A DNA stretch of 64,000 bases, from the NCBI GenBank assembly GCA_950022655.1, contig OX465583.1:67755652-67819651 (forward strand). The letters are read 5' to 3'. Under the pieces are notes generated by a model, which was given only the letters and a program-made list of their open reading frames with translations, did no database searches and was not told the DNA's origin. This document shows positions 1-10,312 of the stretch, in pieces. Source of the stretch: Alentia gelatinosa (lineage: Eukaryota > Annelida > Polychaeta > Phyllodocida > Polynoidae). Within the stretch, counting starts at the first letter, position 1; every line of letters starts with the position of its first letter. Both the position numbers and the translations under genes were made by a program.

Positions 1-299
1 AGATGAATAAAACTCATTGTATTGGCCCCCAATTTAAGGTAAGGAGGGGTGCCAGCACATGTATCGACCTAGGTAAAGTATTCACCCCTCATCTCCATTG
101 AGGGGTGAACAGCTGATTTATGTCAATAGGCGAGGCACTGTGCAGTTAGGAAACCAATGAGAAAGACTGAACAAAATGGCTGGACTTGAGAACCAGCCAA
201 GCTCCACTGGAAAATTACCTCTAAATACACAGTTATAAAGTAAGAGCAAGCTGTCTAGCCGCTATGCAGAAACAAATGGGCACAGTAGAACACCACAGA

Positions 300-437
300 C
301 CCACTCCATTCCGGGCCAAAGTGTCCACTTATGCGGGGTTAAATTCACATTTAATAGAGGGATCTGTTCCAAGCAAAGGTGTCTGTGAACGTAGTGTGTC
401 CGCCTACACGGGGTGTCCGTTAGGCGGGGTGCTACTG
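300..437. mobile_element. pogo/Tc1-like MITE, right-end fragment
   Basis: 'ttccgggccaaagtgtccac', 'ttatgcggggttaaattcac', ending 'gtgtccgttaggcggggtgc', 'tactg|TA'. The 18-bp motif is present three or four times. The left end is not clear. Confidence 0.62.
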
Positions 438-559
438 TATATATTGATTGCTTATAACTTTGTTTCATCTTGTCAAGTATGTGCAGCAACAAGTATCGAC
501 GGTGGCTAGTTCGCAGCATGGGAGCAACCCGGCCCTGTTTGGGGACGGACAGGGCTTAT

Positions 560-1160
560 TACACTGGCTATTATCATACACCTAAGACCGAACGTCTATG
601 AAATACTACCTGCTGCCAGGGGTGCAGTATAAAAAATATACGGACTCACTGAGACATCGTGAATGTATACGGGCGCACTATGCCGATAGTGTACTTTGCA
701 GGTTTATAGATTTTATTGTACTTTTTAAGTATATGATATTAAGAAATCGTAGTGAGTGAAACCATAGTGATTCCGTTCTCGGCCTGTCGTCCATTAAAAT
801 GTCCCTCTGCCTCTAACGTCGGGACATATTTTATGGGACAAAAGACCTCGAACGGCAATCCCTACGTGCTCTCTAGGTACATTTGCTGTTATATACCTAT
901 ATAGTAGGTATATGTATGAAATACTACCCACATAGTGAACGGCAGTGGTTTTTGTAAAGTTAATAAAACGGAATTTCAACGATTAGGAGCTGTATAGTAA
1001 GAAGAAAACGTAGTTACTGAGCCCGTATGGGTTGCCGTTCTCAGTCATTTGAAGCAAAAATACTTCCCTCTGCCTGTGGCGTCAGGACATATCTTTGCAT
1101 CAAATGACCTGGAACGGCCACCCATATGGGTTCAGTAACCACGTTTTCTCTTAGTATTGA
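560..1160. repeat. Cluster of foldback repeats
   Basis: 997-1155 is a hairpin (agaaaacgtagttactgagc ... gttcagtaaccacgttttct). 735-985 and 565-700 hold related arms ('accgaacgtctatgaaatac', 'tactac..tgctgccagg'). The same modules recur at 20630-21220, 43900-43990 and 45590-45650 ('gttcggccataggtatatag'). Confidence 0.65.
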
Positions 1161-1289
1161 CCAAGGCCTGTTTTCTTTCCTTTCTCCTCATACCTTTCCC
1201 CAATACACTCACCCCTTGGCTGACACTTAAGTGCTGATTCCACCGACACACAAGACATAGCGAGATTGGTCATGATTTGGTTGTTGTGC

Positions 1290-1410
1290 CAATAGGCCTT
1301 TTTCCGCAGGCCGGTGACGCACCTTATCTGCCCGGTTACGCAATGCGTGCGGCCAATCATACACCTAGTAACGTATTCTTTAGCATTGGAGGACTGAGTG
1401 TATAAGCGTT
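1290..1410 (-). repeat. 540-bp dispersed repeat, 3' fragment, inverted
   Basis: 'aggcctttttccgcaggccg' and 'cgtattctttagcattggag' match the 3' part of the repeat in reverse. Confidence 0.6.
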
Positions 1411-1931
1411 ATACATTTGTAGAATACATTTATATTAACTTTAGGGACAATACCTTGATTGCATCGTATTCTTTGGTATTCAAGCTATAATTTGGTGGGT
1501 TTAATATATATATTGTCTCAATAATAATTAAGTTATTGTTTAGATAAGCTCCTTTATTGAAGAAATACCATCAATCTTGCATATGAAAATCTACCAATAT
1601 ATACCTCTGATCACATTGGGAATGTCATATATGTAATGTACATGTATGTTTATACATAAATGTACAATACCTATGTATATGTAGTGTGTGTATTTATGTA
1701 TATGTGTATATATACAAATATATACACATATATATCTATATGCATATATGTATTCATTAGGAAAAATGGCTCTGTACTTTGCTTCAAATTGAAATAATCA
1801 GAAATATATGTAATATATAAATAAGAGCAAAACAGCAATAAAAGAAATGGCTAAAATGTGATTCTGCTTCTGTGTACACATATAATCTTTAGCCTTAGGG
1901 AAATCCTTTCATTTACAATAAGATCATTATA

Positions 1932-2016
1932 TTATGTATATGTATATATAATATATATACATATATACATATATATATATACATATATACATATATATAT
2001 ACATATATATATATAC

Positions 2017-2086
<70 letters not shown>
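1932..2086. repeat. (TA)n/(CATATATA)n microsatellite
   Basis: An almost continuous TATA tract with regular 'ca' interruptions, becoming pure TA at its right end. Open frames across it are artefacts. More AT-rich sequence lies at 1600-1760. Confidence 0.95.
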
Positions 2087-2089
<3 letters not shown>

Positions 2090-2169
2090 TGCCCATAAAG
2101 CAATGTTTTCAACCCCCAAGACACCTCCTTCAGCCCTTATCCATAGTCAACAGTGAGGTGTCATAATGT

Positions 2170-2926
2170 ATGATATTGTGTAAGCTCTGTAAGTAACTAT
2201 ATTATCTTTAAATCTGAGACAATAATCAACTCGGAAGTGTGGACAACCTGTCTTTGTTTTGAGAGTGTCCTCACTTGTTCTAACACTCATATCTGGAAGA
2301 AAACAACACCTCTGCTCTCATACCCGCCACTCACACCCTATGTGAGAAAGCCACAGCGCAGTCGGACAGCGCAATGTTTGGCCGAATAGCCGCGTTGCTA
2401 TGCAACATGACCGCATGGCGGCGCTGAACGGAAAAACAGCTATTCGGGCTAGGTTTGAATGATCGACTGCCTATTCATCGCGATGTGTCTTGAGGTGTCA
2501 CGGTGGTGGAGCACCAAAATATAGACCCGACATCGCACGGCTACGTTTTGCGACGAGAGAGGTACGATACATCACGACACTGTAAGATATTACAAGATAT
2601 ATCACGACAAATCCATTGTGTTGGTGGAATCAGCCCTTTATTATTCCACCCCTTGTGGCGCTCCAGCCCCTCTCACAGCCCCCCACAGGCTCTCGGCCCC
2701 TCTCTCTACGCCTGTTTGTGTTTCCATGGCGATCTCCAGGTCTCGTCCACTCACGCTCCCCCCCCAGCCCCCCCACTCCCCCTGGCGGCCGATCCTATTG
2801 TGTAACCACGTGACCGAGCTATCCCCGCTAACGGGTGTTGTTGAAATGAGACCAGAGAGGGCGCGCAGGTGGCGAGGGGGTCCTTCTCAAACAAATCCCC
2901 ACCTGAGATAAACCACAGAGACTCAG
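2170..2926. other. No recognised feature
   Basis: Mixed unique-looking sequence. GC rises from 2640 to 2880. Three overlapping short frames at 2503-2911 are proline-rich by composition and lack gene-like support. Confidence 0.5.
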
Positions 2927-2935
2927 GTACTCACA

Positions 2936-3822
2936 TAGACTTGCTCAAGTCTTTGATAATGAACATTCATTAAATGATTAAACACAATACGGATAAAGTT
3001 TACTAAAGCATGTATCCTTCTCTGACTGGCCCATGAATCAAAGACTTGTCCACTAGGAACGGAATCTCCTGCAGCTGTTTATGGCCCCAAACCGCTCGCT
3101 GTAAGTGGTAACCCTATACCTCCTACCCCTCCCCCTCCTCCAGTTCCCTGACCTCCTGTGTTGTCATAGCAATAAATTGACTGTGACTGATTGAGATCAA
3201 AGTGAGAGGGTATCAATCTCCCATTATATATCCTGACGAGTAGCCAGGATATCTGTATGGTGAATGTTTGGAATTCTGGAATTAAACAGCACCAGAAATC
3301 CAACACTACCGATTGTACCAGTCCCTGTATCCCAACGAGGAGGGTAGCCATAGGATGCAGGGACTGGAGGTAGTCTTGTATTCCAGCGAGGAGGCTAGCC
3401 ATAGGATGCAGGGACTGGAGCCTGTATCCCAGTGAGGAGGGTAGCCATAGGATGCAGGGACTGGAGCCTGTATCCCAGCGAGGAGGGTAGCCATAAGATG
3501 CAGAGACTGGAGCCAGTCTTGTATCCCAACGAGGAGGCTAGCCATAGGATGCAGGGACTGAGCCAGTGTATCCCAGCGAGGAGGGTAGCCATAAGATGCA
3601 GGGACTAGAGCCAGTCTTGTATCCCAGCGAGGAGGGTAGGCATAGGATGCAGGGACTGGAGCCAATCTTGTATCCCAGCGAGGAGTGTAGGCATAGGATG
3701 CAGGGACTGGAGCCAGTCTTGTATCCCAGCGTGGAGGGTAGCCATAGGATGCAGGGACTGGAGCCAGTCTTGTATCCCAGCGAGGAGGGTAGGCATAGGA
3801 TGCGGGGACTGGAGCCAGTCTA
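2936..3822 (+). mobile_element. TAGACT element copy 1 (887 bp) carrying a 51-bp minisatellite
   Basis: Ends are TAGACT...AGTCTA. The left end is a small hairpin (AGACTT gctc AAGTCT) and the right end another (GACTGG agcc AGTC). It is flanked by a perfect 9-bp direct repeat GTACTCACA (2927-2935 and 3823-3831), read as a target-site duplication. The 5' part is unique sequence (2936-3320); the 3' part is a 51-bp tandem array. No transposase is encoded, so it is non-autonomous. A 9-bp duplication points to a Mutator-like mechanism, but the very short TIR is atypical. Confidence 0.75.
3320..3822 (+). repeat. 51-bp minisatellite inside TAGACT copy 1
   Basis: About ten units of 'gtatcccagcgaggagggta', 'gccataggatgcagggactg', 'gagccagtctt'. 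The first units are shortened variants; the last ones keep the 51-bp step (for example 3619 to 3670). Because 51 is a multiple of 3, several frames stay open on both strands; those reading frames are artefacts. Confidence 0.95.
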
Positions 3823-3831
3823 GTACTCACA

Positions 3832-4579
3832 CCCTCCCCTGAGATAAACCACAGAGACTCAGGTCCTCACGTCCCTGTCTCTGGAGGTACTGACAACAAG
3901 AAACGCGTCGCCGCCGACCTTTGTGCAGGAAAGTAACCAAAGCTGGCGTGCGGGGCACTTAAACCTCACTCTGTGTGTCCGTGACAGTGGGGTATAGTCA
4001 CACTTACACAAACACATCACGGGGAGCGGGGTTTGACTGGGGACGGCTGGGCGTGCCGCTCCTAGCCCCGGGGGATGGCACGAGGGGTAGGCACAGGGGG
4101 GAGGGACAGGGGTAGGCTCACGGGGGTAGGCTCACGGGGGAGGGACAGGGGCAGGCTCAGGGGGCGGCGGACAAACACAATAAATCTCACGGAAAATTAG
4201 CCTCGCCCTTGGTCATCGCTGAGGAGACAGCCATCATGTCCATTTAGCGATTTGATAGTGGAGTTTGCCATATATGGTCATATGCAAAGTAGTTTGGCAC
4301 TCTAAATGGGAGAGTAAACAAACTTTGAAAGTATTAGGCTAATTCCCAATTAAAAAAAAAAATCTCTTTTAGAGCCAGGGATGTCTAGGCTCTGCCGTCT
4401 TGGTGTACTTTTCTGCACAGATATACATCCAAAATCAGTTTGTTTAAGCTCCCTAAAATGAAACATTGTTTTATCTGTTCTCATCTAGTTACATCTGTCT
4501 TGTTCTTGGTCTTATCTAGTCTAACAATGTCTCATATTATCCTCTTTTTCCTTGAGGTATTTCGACTGATGTACTTCTC
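3832..4579. other. No gene; short direct repeat and G-rich tract
   Basis: 'cctgagataaaccacagaga', 'ctcagg' at 3837-3862 repeats 2902-2927 on the other side of the TAGACT element and can form a small CCTGAG/CTCAGG hairpin. The remainder shows nothing recognisable. Confidence 0.55.
4083..4170 (+). repeat. G-rich short repeats
   Basis: Repeats of 'gggggtaggctcacggggg' and 'agggacagggg'. Runs of three to six G on the plus strand could form G-quadruplexes. Confidence 0.6.
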
Positions 4580-5105
4580 CCCAATCAGTTTCTCTCCTCT
4601 CTCCCTTCACCACCCCTCTCCCCTCCTCTCTCCCCTCACCACCCCTCTCCCTCCTCTCTCTCCCTACATCACCCCTCTCCCCCCTCTCTCCCTACACCAC
4701 CCCTCTCCCTTCTCTCTCCCTTCACCACCTCTCACTCTCCTCTCTCCCCTCACCACCCCTCTCCCCTCCCATCTCCCTTCACCTCCCCTCTCACTCCTCT
4801 CTCTCCCTTAACCACCTCTCTCCCCTCACCACCCCTCTCCCTCCTCTCTCTCCCTTCACCACCCCTCTCCCTCTCCTCTCTCCCCTCACCACCCCTCTCA
4901 CTCCTCTCTCTCCCTTCACCAGCCCTCTCCCTCTCCTCTCTCCCTTCACCTCCCCTCTCCCTCTCCTCTCTCCCCTCACCACCCCTCTCCCTCTTCTCCC
5001 TCCCTTCACAACCCCTCTCCCTCCTCTCTCTCCCTTCACTACCCCTCTCCCTCTCCCTCTCTTCTCTCTCATCTTCCCTCTCCCTCTCCTCTTTCCCTTC
5101 ATCGC
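4580..5105. repeat. Polypyrimidine minisatellite
   Basis: About 520 bp of C/T-rich repeats built on 'ctctctcccttcaccacccc', 'tctccct', with irregular unit length. Mirror-like polypyrimidine tracts can form triplex DNA. The Gly/Arg-rich minus-strand frame is an artefact. Confidence 0.9.
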
Positions 5106-5491
5106 CCCCCTCAATGACGATTACAGCTCATCCAAACTCGTGGAGTATTGTTTATTTTTAGGATTATAAATACAGTACTATTCAAGTACATTGCCAACCA
5201 ACGTAGATTACTGATGTAGGAAGAATAGTGCTGAGAAACTCTGTGCCCTGACCATACTCCACTAAACAGTCCATTAATAAAACACGATCATAACACTTCT
5301 CGACTTGCGTTGAATGTCAGTTAATATCTGCATCTCTAATTACAGGCTTTGATTATCAAGACGAACATATGTTCTTAGAAAACACAAATAAGCAATATAA
5401 TCGTCCCAGCTTCCAGAAACACGAGGGTTTTCAGTGATATACGAACGACAAACCTATAGGCAAAGATATGTATTACGTGCAATACCTCATA

Positions 5492-5768
5492 CCCGGCGTT
5501 TACACTAGACGATTATCGGGGGCGATTCTTGAATTTGCACCACCTGACGACGTTCAGCTGTTAATGGCTAGAAATCGGTGCATAAAAAACTGTAAAAGCT
5601 TGAGGAGATTCTTGTGTTGATGACTATTGCAGTTGATATTGTATAATCGAGCACCACCTGACGAATAGTCGAGGCGATCTACAGTCTTCACGTTTTAGTC
5701 GTCTAGAACGATCATAATGATCGAATGCGAAATAAAAACTTTAAAAAAAAAGAAGTGTAAACGCCGGG
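5492..5768. mobile_element. MITE with CCCGGCGTTTACACT TIRs
   Basis: 277 bp. TIR CCCGGCGTTTACACT at the left and its inverse AGTGTAAACGCCGGG at the right, flanked by TA on both sides. A TA target suggests Tc1/mariner-type mobilisation. No coding capacity. Confidence 0.65.
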
Positions 5769-5808
5769 TAAGGGGGACACAGTGCTGTACTTATATAGAA
5801 CGTCCTGA

Positions 5809-5932
5809 CCATGCTGTGCAAGTCACAGAGCAAGATGGTAATTTACGGTTTGTACAAAACAAGGCGTTTACGCTGAGTTCCGTACAAACCGTAAATTATC
5901 ATCGAGTTCTGTGACTTGTACAAGCATGGTTG
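5809..5932. repeat. Near-perfect palindrome
   Basis: The left arm (ccatgctgtgcaagtcacag...ggtaatttacggtttgtac) pairs with the right arm (gtacaaaccgtaaattatc...ctgtgacttgtacaagcatgg). The loop is about 26 bp and contains 'ggcgtttacgc', which resembles the TIR of the neighbouring MITE. It may be a foldback MITE. Confidence 0.7.
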
Positions 5933-6550
5933 GAAGTTATGTATTTACTATTTACTTGAAATTTAAAACAACTCATTAATTTCATTTAGCTTAACAACCA
6001 ATATTTTGATAAACGTGTATGGGAAGGTAGTCCGTATTTCCCTACAGTGGTCCATACAGTATTTTTACGTTATATGGCGAAACAGTGCATATCTACAGTG
6101 TAGTAAATTCACGTACGTGCAGTCTGTAACTACCGTGACTCTATGTAAATCATAATCCGCTTTACCCGATGGTAACTATAACAACTATAAAACACACATA
6201 CCTGAGGATTCTCTGCTATTCCTTTCAACATACTCAACATGAAATGTTTACCGCTGGATCCAATACTCAATTCTCACATCTGAAAATGCGGTTCATCTCT
6301 GACTCGGGCAGAACTCAGTGAATTGGAGTTGGAGGAGAGTGTAGCATCCCCTGTCATAACACACACACCGTGAGCGTGTCGAGACAGAAGCCCACATCCC
6401 ACACTCCTCCATGTATCAGTGGTAGATCGATAGTGTATCATCATTGTCCTATTTAGGTGAATTATTGTGAGATTGGCCTATCGCCTTAATAAGATTAACT
6501 CCCCAACGGTCGACCTCTGTGTTCTCCACTGTTGTAATCACACCGTGTCT
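5933..6550. other. No recognised feature
   Basis: AT-rich unique-looking sequence with no open frame of note and no repeat match noticed. Confidence 0.5.
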
Positions 6551-6559
6551 CCCTAAGCC

Positions 6560-6696
6560 TAGACTGGCTCCAGTCCCTGCATCCAATGGCTGCCCTTCTT
6601 GGCCGGTCAGAGAAGGATACATATCATAAAGAACTTTATTCTGATTTTGATTAATCATTTAATGAGGGTTGATAATCAAAGACTTGGGCAAGTCTA
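6560..6696 (-). mobile_element. TAGACT element copy 3 (137 bp, internally deleted, reverse orientation)
   Basis: Reads TAGACTGGCTCCAGTC... to ...GACTTGGGCAAGTCTA, the reverse of copies 1 and 2. The flanks CCCTAAGCC (6551-6559) and CTCTAAGTC (6697-6705) match at 7 of 9. It keeps both hairpin ends and roughly one array unit but has lost most internal sequence. It confirms the element boundaries independently. Confidence 0.72.
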
Positions 6697-6744
6697 CTCT
6701 AAGTCCTGCACTCATGTATTCCCTGCCCTTGCTCCTATTTTAGT

Positions 6745-7030
6745 ATCCACCTAATACAAAGTGTCCATAGAAAAGACATAGGGAGTGTGTATGGACATAC
6801 GCGGAGCATCTATATATCCACCTAATACAAAGTGTTCCATAGAAAAGACATAGGGAGTGCGTATGGACATACGTGGAGCATCTATATAGCTACCTAATAC
6901 AAATTGTCCATAGAAAAGACATAGGGAGTGTGTATGGACATACCCGGAGCATCTATATATATATCCACCTAATACAAAGTGTCCCATAGAAAAGACATAG
7001 GGAGTGTGTATGGACATACCCGGAGAATAC
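6745..7030. repeat. About 72-75-bp tandem array, 4 units
   Basis: Unit 'ccacctaatacaaagtgt', 'ccatagaaaagacataggga', 'gtgtgtatggacatac', 'gcggagcatctata'. Unit starts at 6747, 6818, 6890 and 6965. The open frame on the minus strand across it is a repeat artefact. Confidence 0.88.
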
Positions 7031-7153
7031 AGATGTGTTGTATGCTCCGGGTTGCAAAAGCCGGCGCATACGGAAAAAGAGTACATATGAAGAAAATAGT
7101 GCGCACCTAAATTAACTAATATGAATAAGCCACTTATCAGTAAAAGGTGGATA

Positions 7154-7311
7154 ATAAATACAATATAGACTGGTTTCAGATAAAAGCAGCCGTATGGTCC
7201 AAGGAGTTGCCTCTGTGCAATATCCTCGAATATGCTTAGATATTACTGCGCATCAACTCCTCGGAGCATACAGCCGCTTGTATCTGAAACCAGTCAATAT
7301 TGTGTATTTAT
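7154..7311. mobile_element. Foldback MITE (ACTGGTTTCAGATA arms)
   Basis: Long imperfect inverted repeat: 'ataaatacaatatagactgg', 'tttcagata...gccgtatg' against 'catacagccg...tatctgaaa', 'ccagtcaatattgtgtattt'. The centre contains 'gcaatatcctcg...gatattactgcgcatcaac', shared with the foldback at 49366-49528. Confidence 0.75.
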
Positions 7312-7315
7312 GGTA

Positions 7316-7706
7316 CGTTTACACTGTGTTCCCAGCTACCATGTCAGCCACGTTTTGAGGCACTGTGGACGAAACGTGGGGGACGTGAGACAACTGGAAG
7401 GGACTCAGGGGAACGGCATTGGCAAACATAAAGGTAATGGACCCTGACTGCTATGCCCGCTGTGGCAGATTTTGAAACTGTCAGAAAATATGGCCACGGT
7501 GTTCACGAAAATCACTCTTGGCTGCATTGAGATGCGGTTAATGCCACATAATATATCTGAATGTGACCGAAGTCAGCCAGCCATTAGACAAGGTCATGGA
7601 GAACGTGGACAGAACGTGTGGGACATAAAATAACTCAGGGGCTGGCATGGACAACACGGTGTTTTAAAGTCATTCAAACCATGGTTGCCAGGAATATAGT
7701 GTAAAC
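7316..7706. mobile_element. TIR element (ACGTTTACACTGTGTTCC ends)
   Basis: Left end 'acgtttacactgtgttcc' and right end 'ggaatatagtgtaaacgc' are inverted copies; the next 10 bp inward (cagctaccatg / catggttgcc) also pair. The interior holds two related 'gtggac(g)aaacgtgggggac' segments. Boundaries are approximate. Confidence 0.5.
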
Positions 7707-7794
7707 GCATCATCCCTGGCAATCAGCAAAAACATCACGGCGTCATACGTTTCAGGCTGCCGTGGTCACTGGGAAAATAATTAATTATCCATGA

Positions 7795-8245
7795 TATACA
7801 AAGACCCCATTGAAAAATGTATGGGGACTCAGTAAACCACTACCCATTGTATAAAACTGGTCAGATACAATAACTGTGGTATACGGATTCAAATCTGTGG
7901 TATACGGCCTAAAAACCATGGTATACGGGAAAAATAGTCCCTTCTGCTATAGAGCAAAGAAACAGTCCCTATTGTTAAACCATCTAATATGGCAATTAGT
8001 GGGTTTAATTTATTCGAAAAGATGGATAAGAAATGCAACAAACGATACTATTGTAAAATTGGATGAGTTTTAATTTTGGCCACTGTCTGCCATGACTGGA
8101 GTTTGGCATAGTGACTTCATGAGGCGAAGCTAAAACTCCAGTAGTGGCAAGCGGTAGCCAAGATTAAAACGAATCAGGTTTTGATTTTATCCTACCCTGT
8201 CTCCTCGATTTTGTAATATTACGTGATAACAATTTTGTATAACCA
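7795..8245 (+). repeat. Composite dispersed repeat (gtatacgg / ttcgaaaagatgg module)
   Basis: Shares a long block with 52258-52655, 23790-24085, 28690-28965 and, inverted, 15641-16200. Landmarks: 'tgtatggggactcagtaaac', 'ctgtggtatacgg' repeated two or three times, 'tagtccctattgtta' and 'gggtttaatttattcgaaaa'. Here it continues into a second hairpin module (8050-8245: 'ggagtttggcatagtgactt', 'catgaggcgaagc') that is also found at 33925-34235. Confidence 0.7.
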
Positions 8246-8798
8246 CTAGTGGCATATAAAACTCCGTATGCCAGATTTTATATTAGGGGTAGGATACATT
8301 TCGAGCTGCCGTGGTCATGAAGAACATAGATTAAAGACATCATCCCCTGAAATAGCAAAACCATCACCGTGCCATATACGCTTCGGTAACTGGAAACATA
8401 GTGTCAGCACTAAACGATGGGTAGAGGTGGCACTATGACAGGACATCGGAATGCAAATTACACCCCAGTATCAGTTGGCCTGATCCGTTTTTCTCTGCAC
8501 CACTTTGCTCTCCTGTCACCCACCTCTCAGAGATTCGATCTCACTGTGATAATACAACCTTAGTTCCGTGTAAAAACATCAACAAACCACCAATCAAGCG
8601 ACCTGAGCTCTCACCTGTAATTATTAACACCTGGCAGTACCGGGTGTGGGGCTGGGGTACACCTGATGGACGCTAAGGAGGGGTGCTCGTTACCCACGAG
8701 GGGTACTAATCATACCCCTTACCGCCTACTCCACCCCACACACCCTCCGCTGTGCTATCACACCCCCTACTCCGCCCCACACACCCTCCGCTGTGCTA
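8246..8798. other. No gene; short duplication
   Basis: 'cctactccaccccacacacc', 'ctccgctgtgctatcac' occurs twice in tandem (about 8727-8765 and 8767-8805), just left of TAGACT copy 2. Confidence 0.55.
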
Positions 8799-8853
8799 GC
8801 ACACCCCTAGACTTACTCAAGTCTTTGATTATGAACATTCATTAAATGATTAA

Positions 8854-9220
8854 CCCTTTCCCTGCAGCACCCAGTTCCCCTGCTCAGGCATTGCCTACAT
8901 AAATGGCCCTGCTATGGCAGGCACCTTTTTTTGGGAAATAGCAATGTCATGTGATGTGTCATGTGAGTTAAGTAATTTACCTTGGTGACTGATCATATTT
9001 TGTTATACAAAATCAAAAGTCCATACAGCTCTTATACATTGTCAAAATTTCTTTTAAATCAAACAATTATATTTTGATCTATTGAATTTTGTATATAAGT
9101 GTCAATGATGCCTCTAAGATGCCTAGAGGCATCTTCCTGCCATAGCCAGGGGAATGCCTGGGGGCATCTTCCTGTCATAGCCAGGGGAATACCTGGAGGC
9201 ATCTTCCTGCTGTTAAAGGG
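8854..9220. mobile_element. piggyBac-type MITE (367 bp) nested in TAGACT copy 2
   Basis: TTAA|CCCTTTCCCTGCAGCA at the left and GCTGTTAAAGGG|TAAA at the right. The TIR CCCTTT with TTAA target is characteristic of piggyBac elements; the right TTAA has one substitution. Copy 1 has an uninterrupted 'gattaaacacaat' at this site, so the empty site is known. Near its right end it has about 2.6 copies of a 36-bp unit (ggcatcttcctgccatagcc...). It encodes no protein. Confidence 0.78.
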
Positions 9221-9552
9221 TAAAACACAATAAGAATAAAGTTCATTATAGTATGTATCCTTCTCTGACTGGCCCATGAATCAAAGACTTGCCCACTATG
9301 AACAGAATCTCCTGTTTATGGCCCCAAGCCTCTCCCAGTAACCCTATATCTCCTCATACCCCTCCCTCGTCCCCTCCTCCAGTTCCCTGGCCGCCTGTGT
9401 TGTCATAGCAATAAATTTCGCCTACTCCTGACTGTAACCCGATTAAGATGAAAGTGAGAGGGTATCAATCTCCCATCAGATATCCTGACCAGTAGTGTTG
9501 GAAATACTGGTGCTATACAGCGCCAGAACTCCAACACCAATACCGATTGTAT

Positions 9553-9917
9553 CAGTCCCTGTATCCCAGCGAGGAGGGTAGGCATAGGATGCAGGGACTG
9601 GAGCCAGTCTTGTATCCCAGCGAGGAGGGTAGCCATAGTATGCAGGGACTGGAGCCAGTCTTGTATCCCAGCGAGGAGGGTAGGCATAGGATGCAGGGAC
9701 TGGAGCCAGTCTTGTATCCCAGCGAGGAGGGTAGGCATAGGATACAGGCACTGGAGCCACTCTTGTATCCCAGCGAGGAGGGTAACCATAGGATGCAGGG
9801 ACTGGAGCCAGTCTTGTATCCCAGCGAGGAGGGTAGCCATAGGATGCAGGGACTGGAGCCAGTCTTGTATCCCAGCTAGGAGGGTAGCCATAGGATGCAG
9901 GGACTGGAGCCAGTCTA
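9553..9917 (+). repeat. 51-bp minisatellite inside TAGACT copy 2
   Basis: About seven units of the same 51-bp repeat as at 3320-3822 and more uniform. Units alternate between 'tagccatag' and 'taggcatag', so variant types are shared between the two arrays. Confidence 0.95.
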
Positions 9918-9926
9918 TTACACCCC

Positions 9927-10312
9927 CACTCCACCCCACATACCCTCCCCATCACAGACACACACAGATGGCAGGCGACCCATGCCCCAACAAGACTTTC
10001 GCTACTTCAACAACTCTCACTTTGTCAAGAGTTCTGCCACTTCTCTTATCAACTACTCTTATCCACAGGAGGTTATGAGTTGAGACGTGGCATGGATGAT
10101 CATATAGAGATGTTAAATATCGTACATTGACTTTACCTTACCCCCCACCCCCAATTTCATTATTGAAGGATTTTCTTTATTATCGATTTCTTGTATTTCT
10201 TACAAAATTTGATAGAGTTACAACTCTTTCTGTCAATAAAGCGGCCAAGGCATCAGTTGCTAGTTTGGCAACTGGTTTTCATTGCCGGGACAAACGATAA
10301 TACCGGGGACCG
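9927..10312. other. No recognised feature
   Basis: Ordinary sequence between TAGACT copy 2 and the MITE pair; a short frame at 9895-10083 begins inside the minisatellite and is not supported. Confidence 0.5.

Larger units (their letters stand above)
8808..9917 (+). mobile_element. TAGACT element copy 2 (1110 bp), with minisatellite and nested MITE
   Basis: Same ends as copy 1: TAGACTTACTCAAGTCT at the left and GACTGGAGCCAGTCTA at the right. The flanks are GCACACCCC (8799-8807) and TTACACCCC (9918-9926), matching at 7 of 9 positions. The length excess over copy 1 is mainly a 367-bp piggyBac-type insertion. The 51-bp array occupies 9553-9917. Confidence 0.75.

Noticed and set aside
1858..2166. 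Ile/Tyr-rich membrane-like frame
   Set aside because: TA microsatellite.
3306..3830. Long frame of 174 codons on the minus strand (repeated Pro-Ala-Ser-Tyr)
   Set aside because: It is the 51-bp minisatellite read in frame; other frames on both strands are equally open.
4791..5114. Gly/Arg-rich RGG-like frame on the minus strand
   Set aside because: Polypyrimidine repeat; the resemblance to RGG proteins is compositional.
9403..9961. Frames of 161-178 codons on the minus strand
   Set aside because: Same 51-bp minisatellite artefact in TAGACT copy 2.
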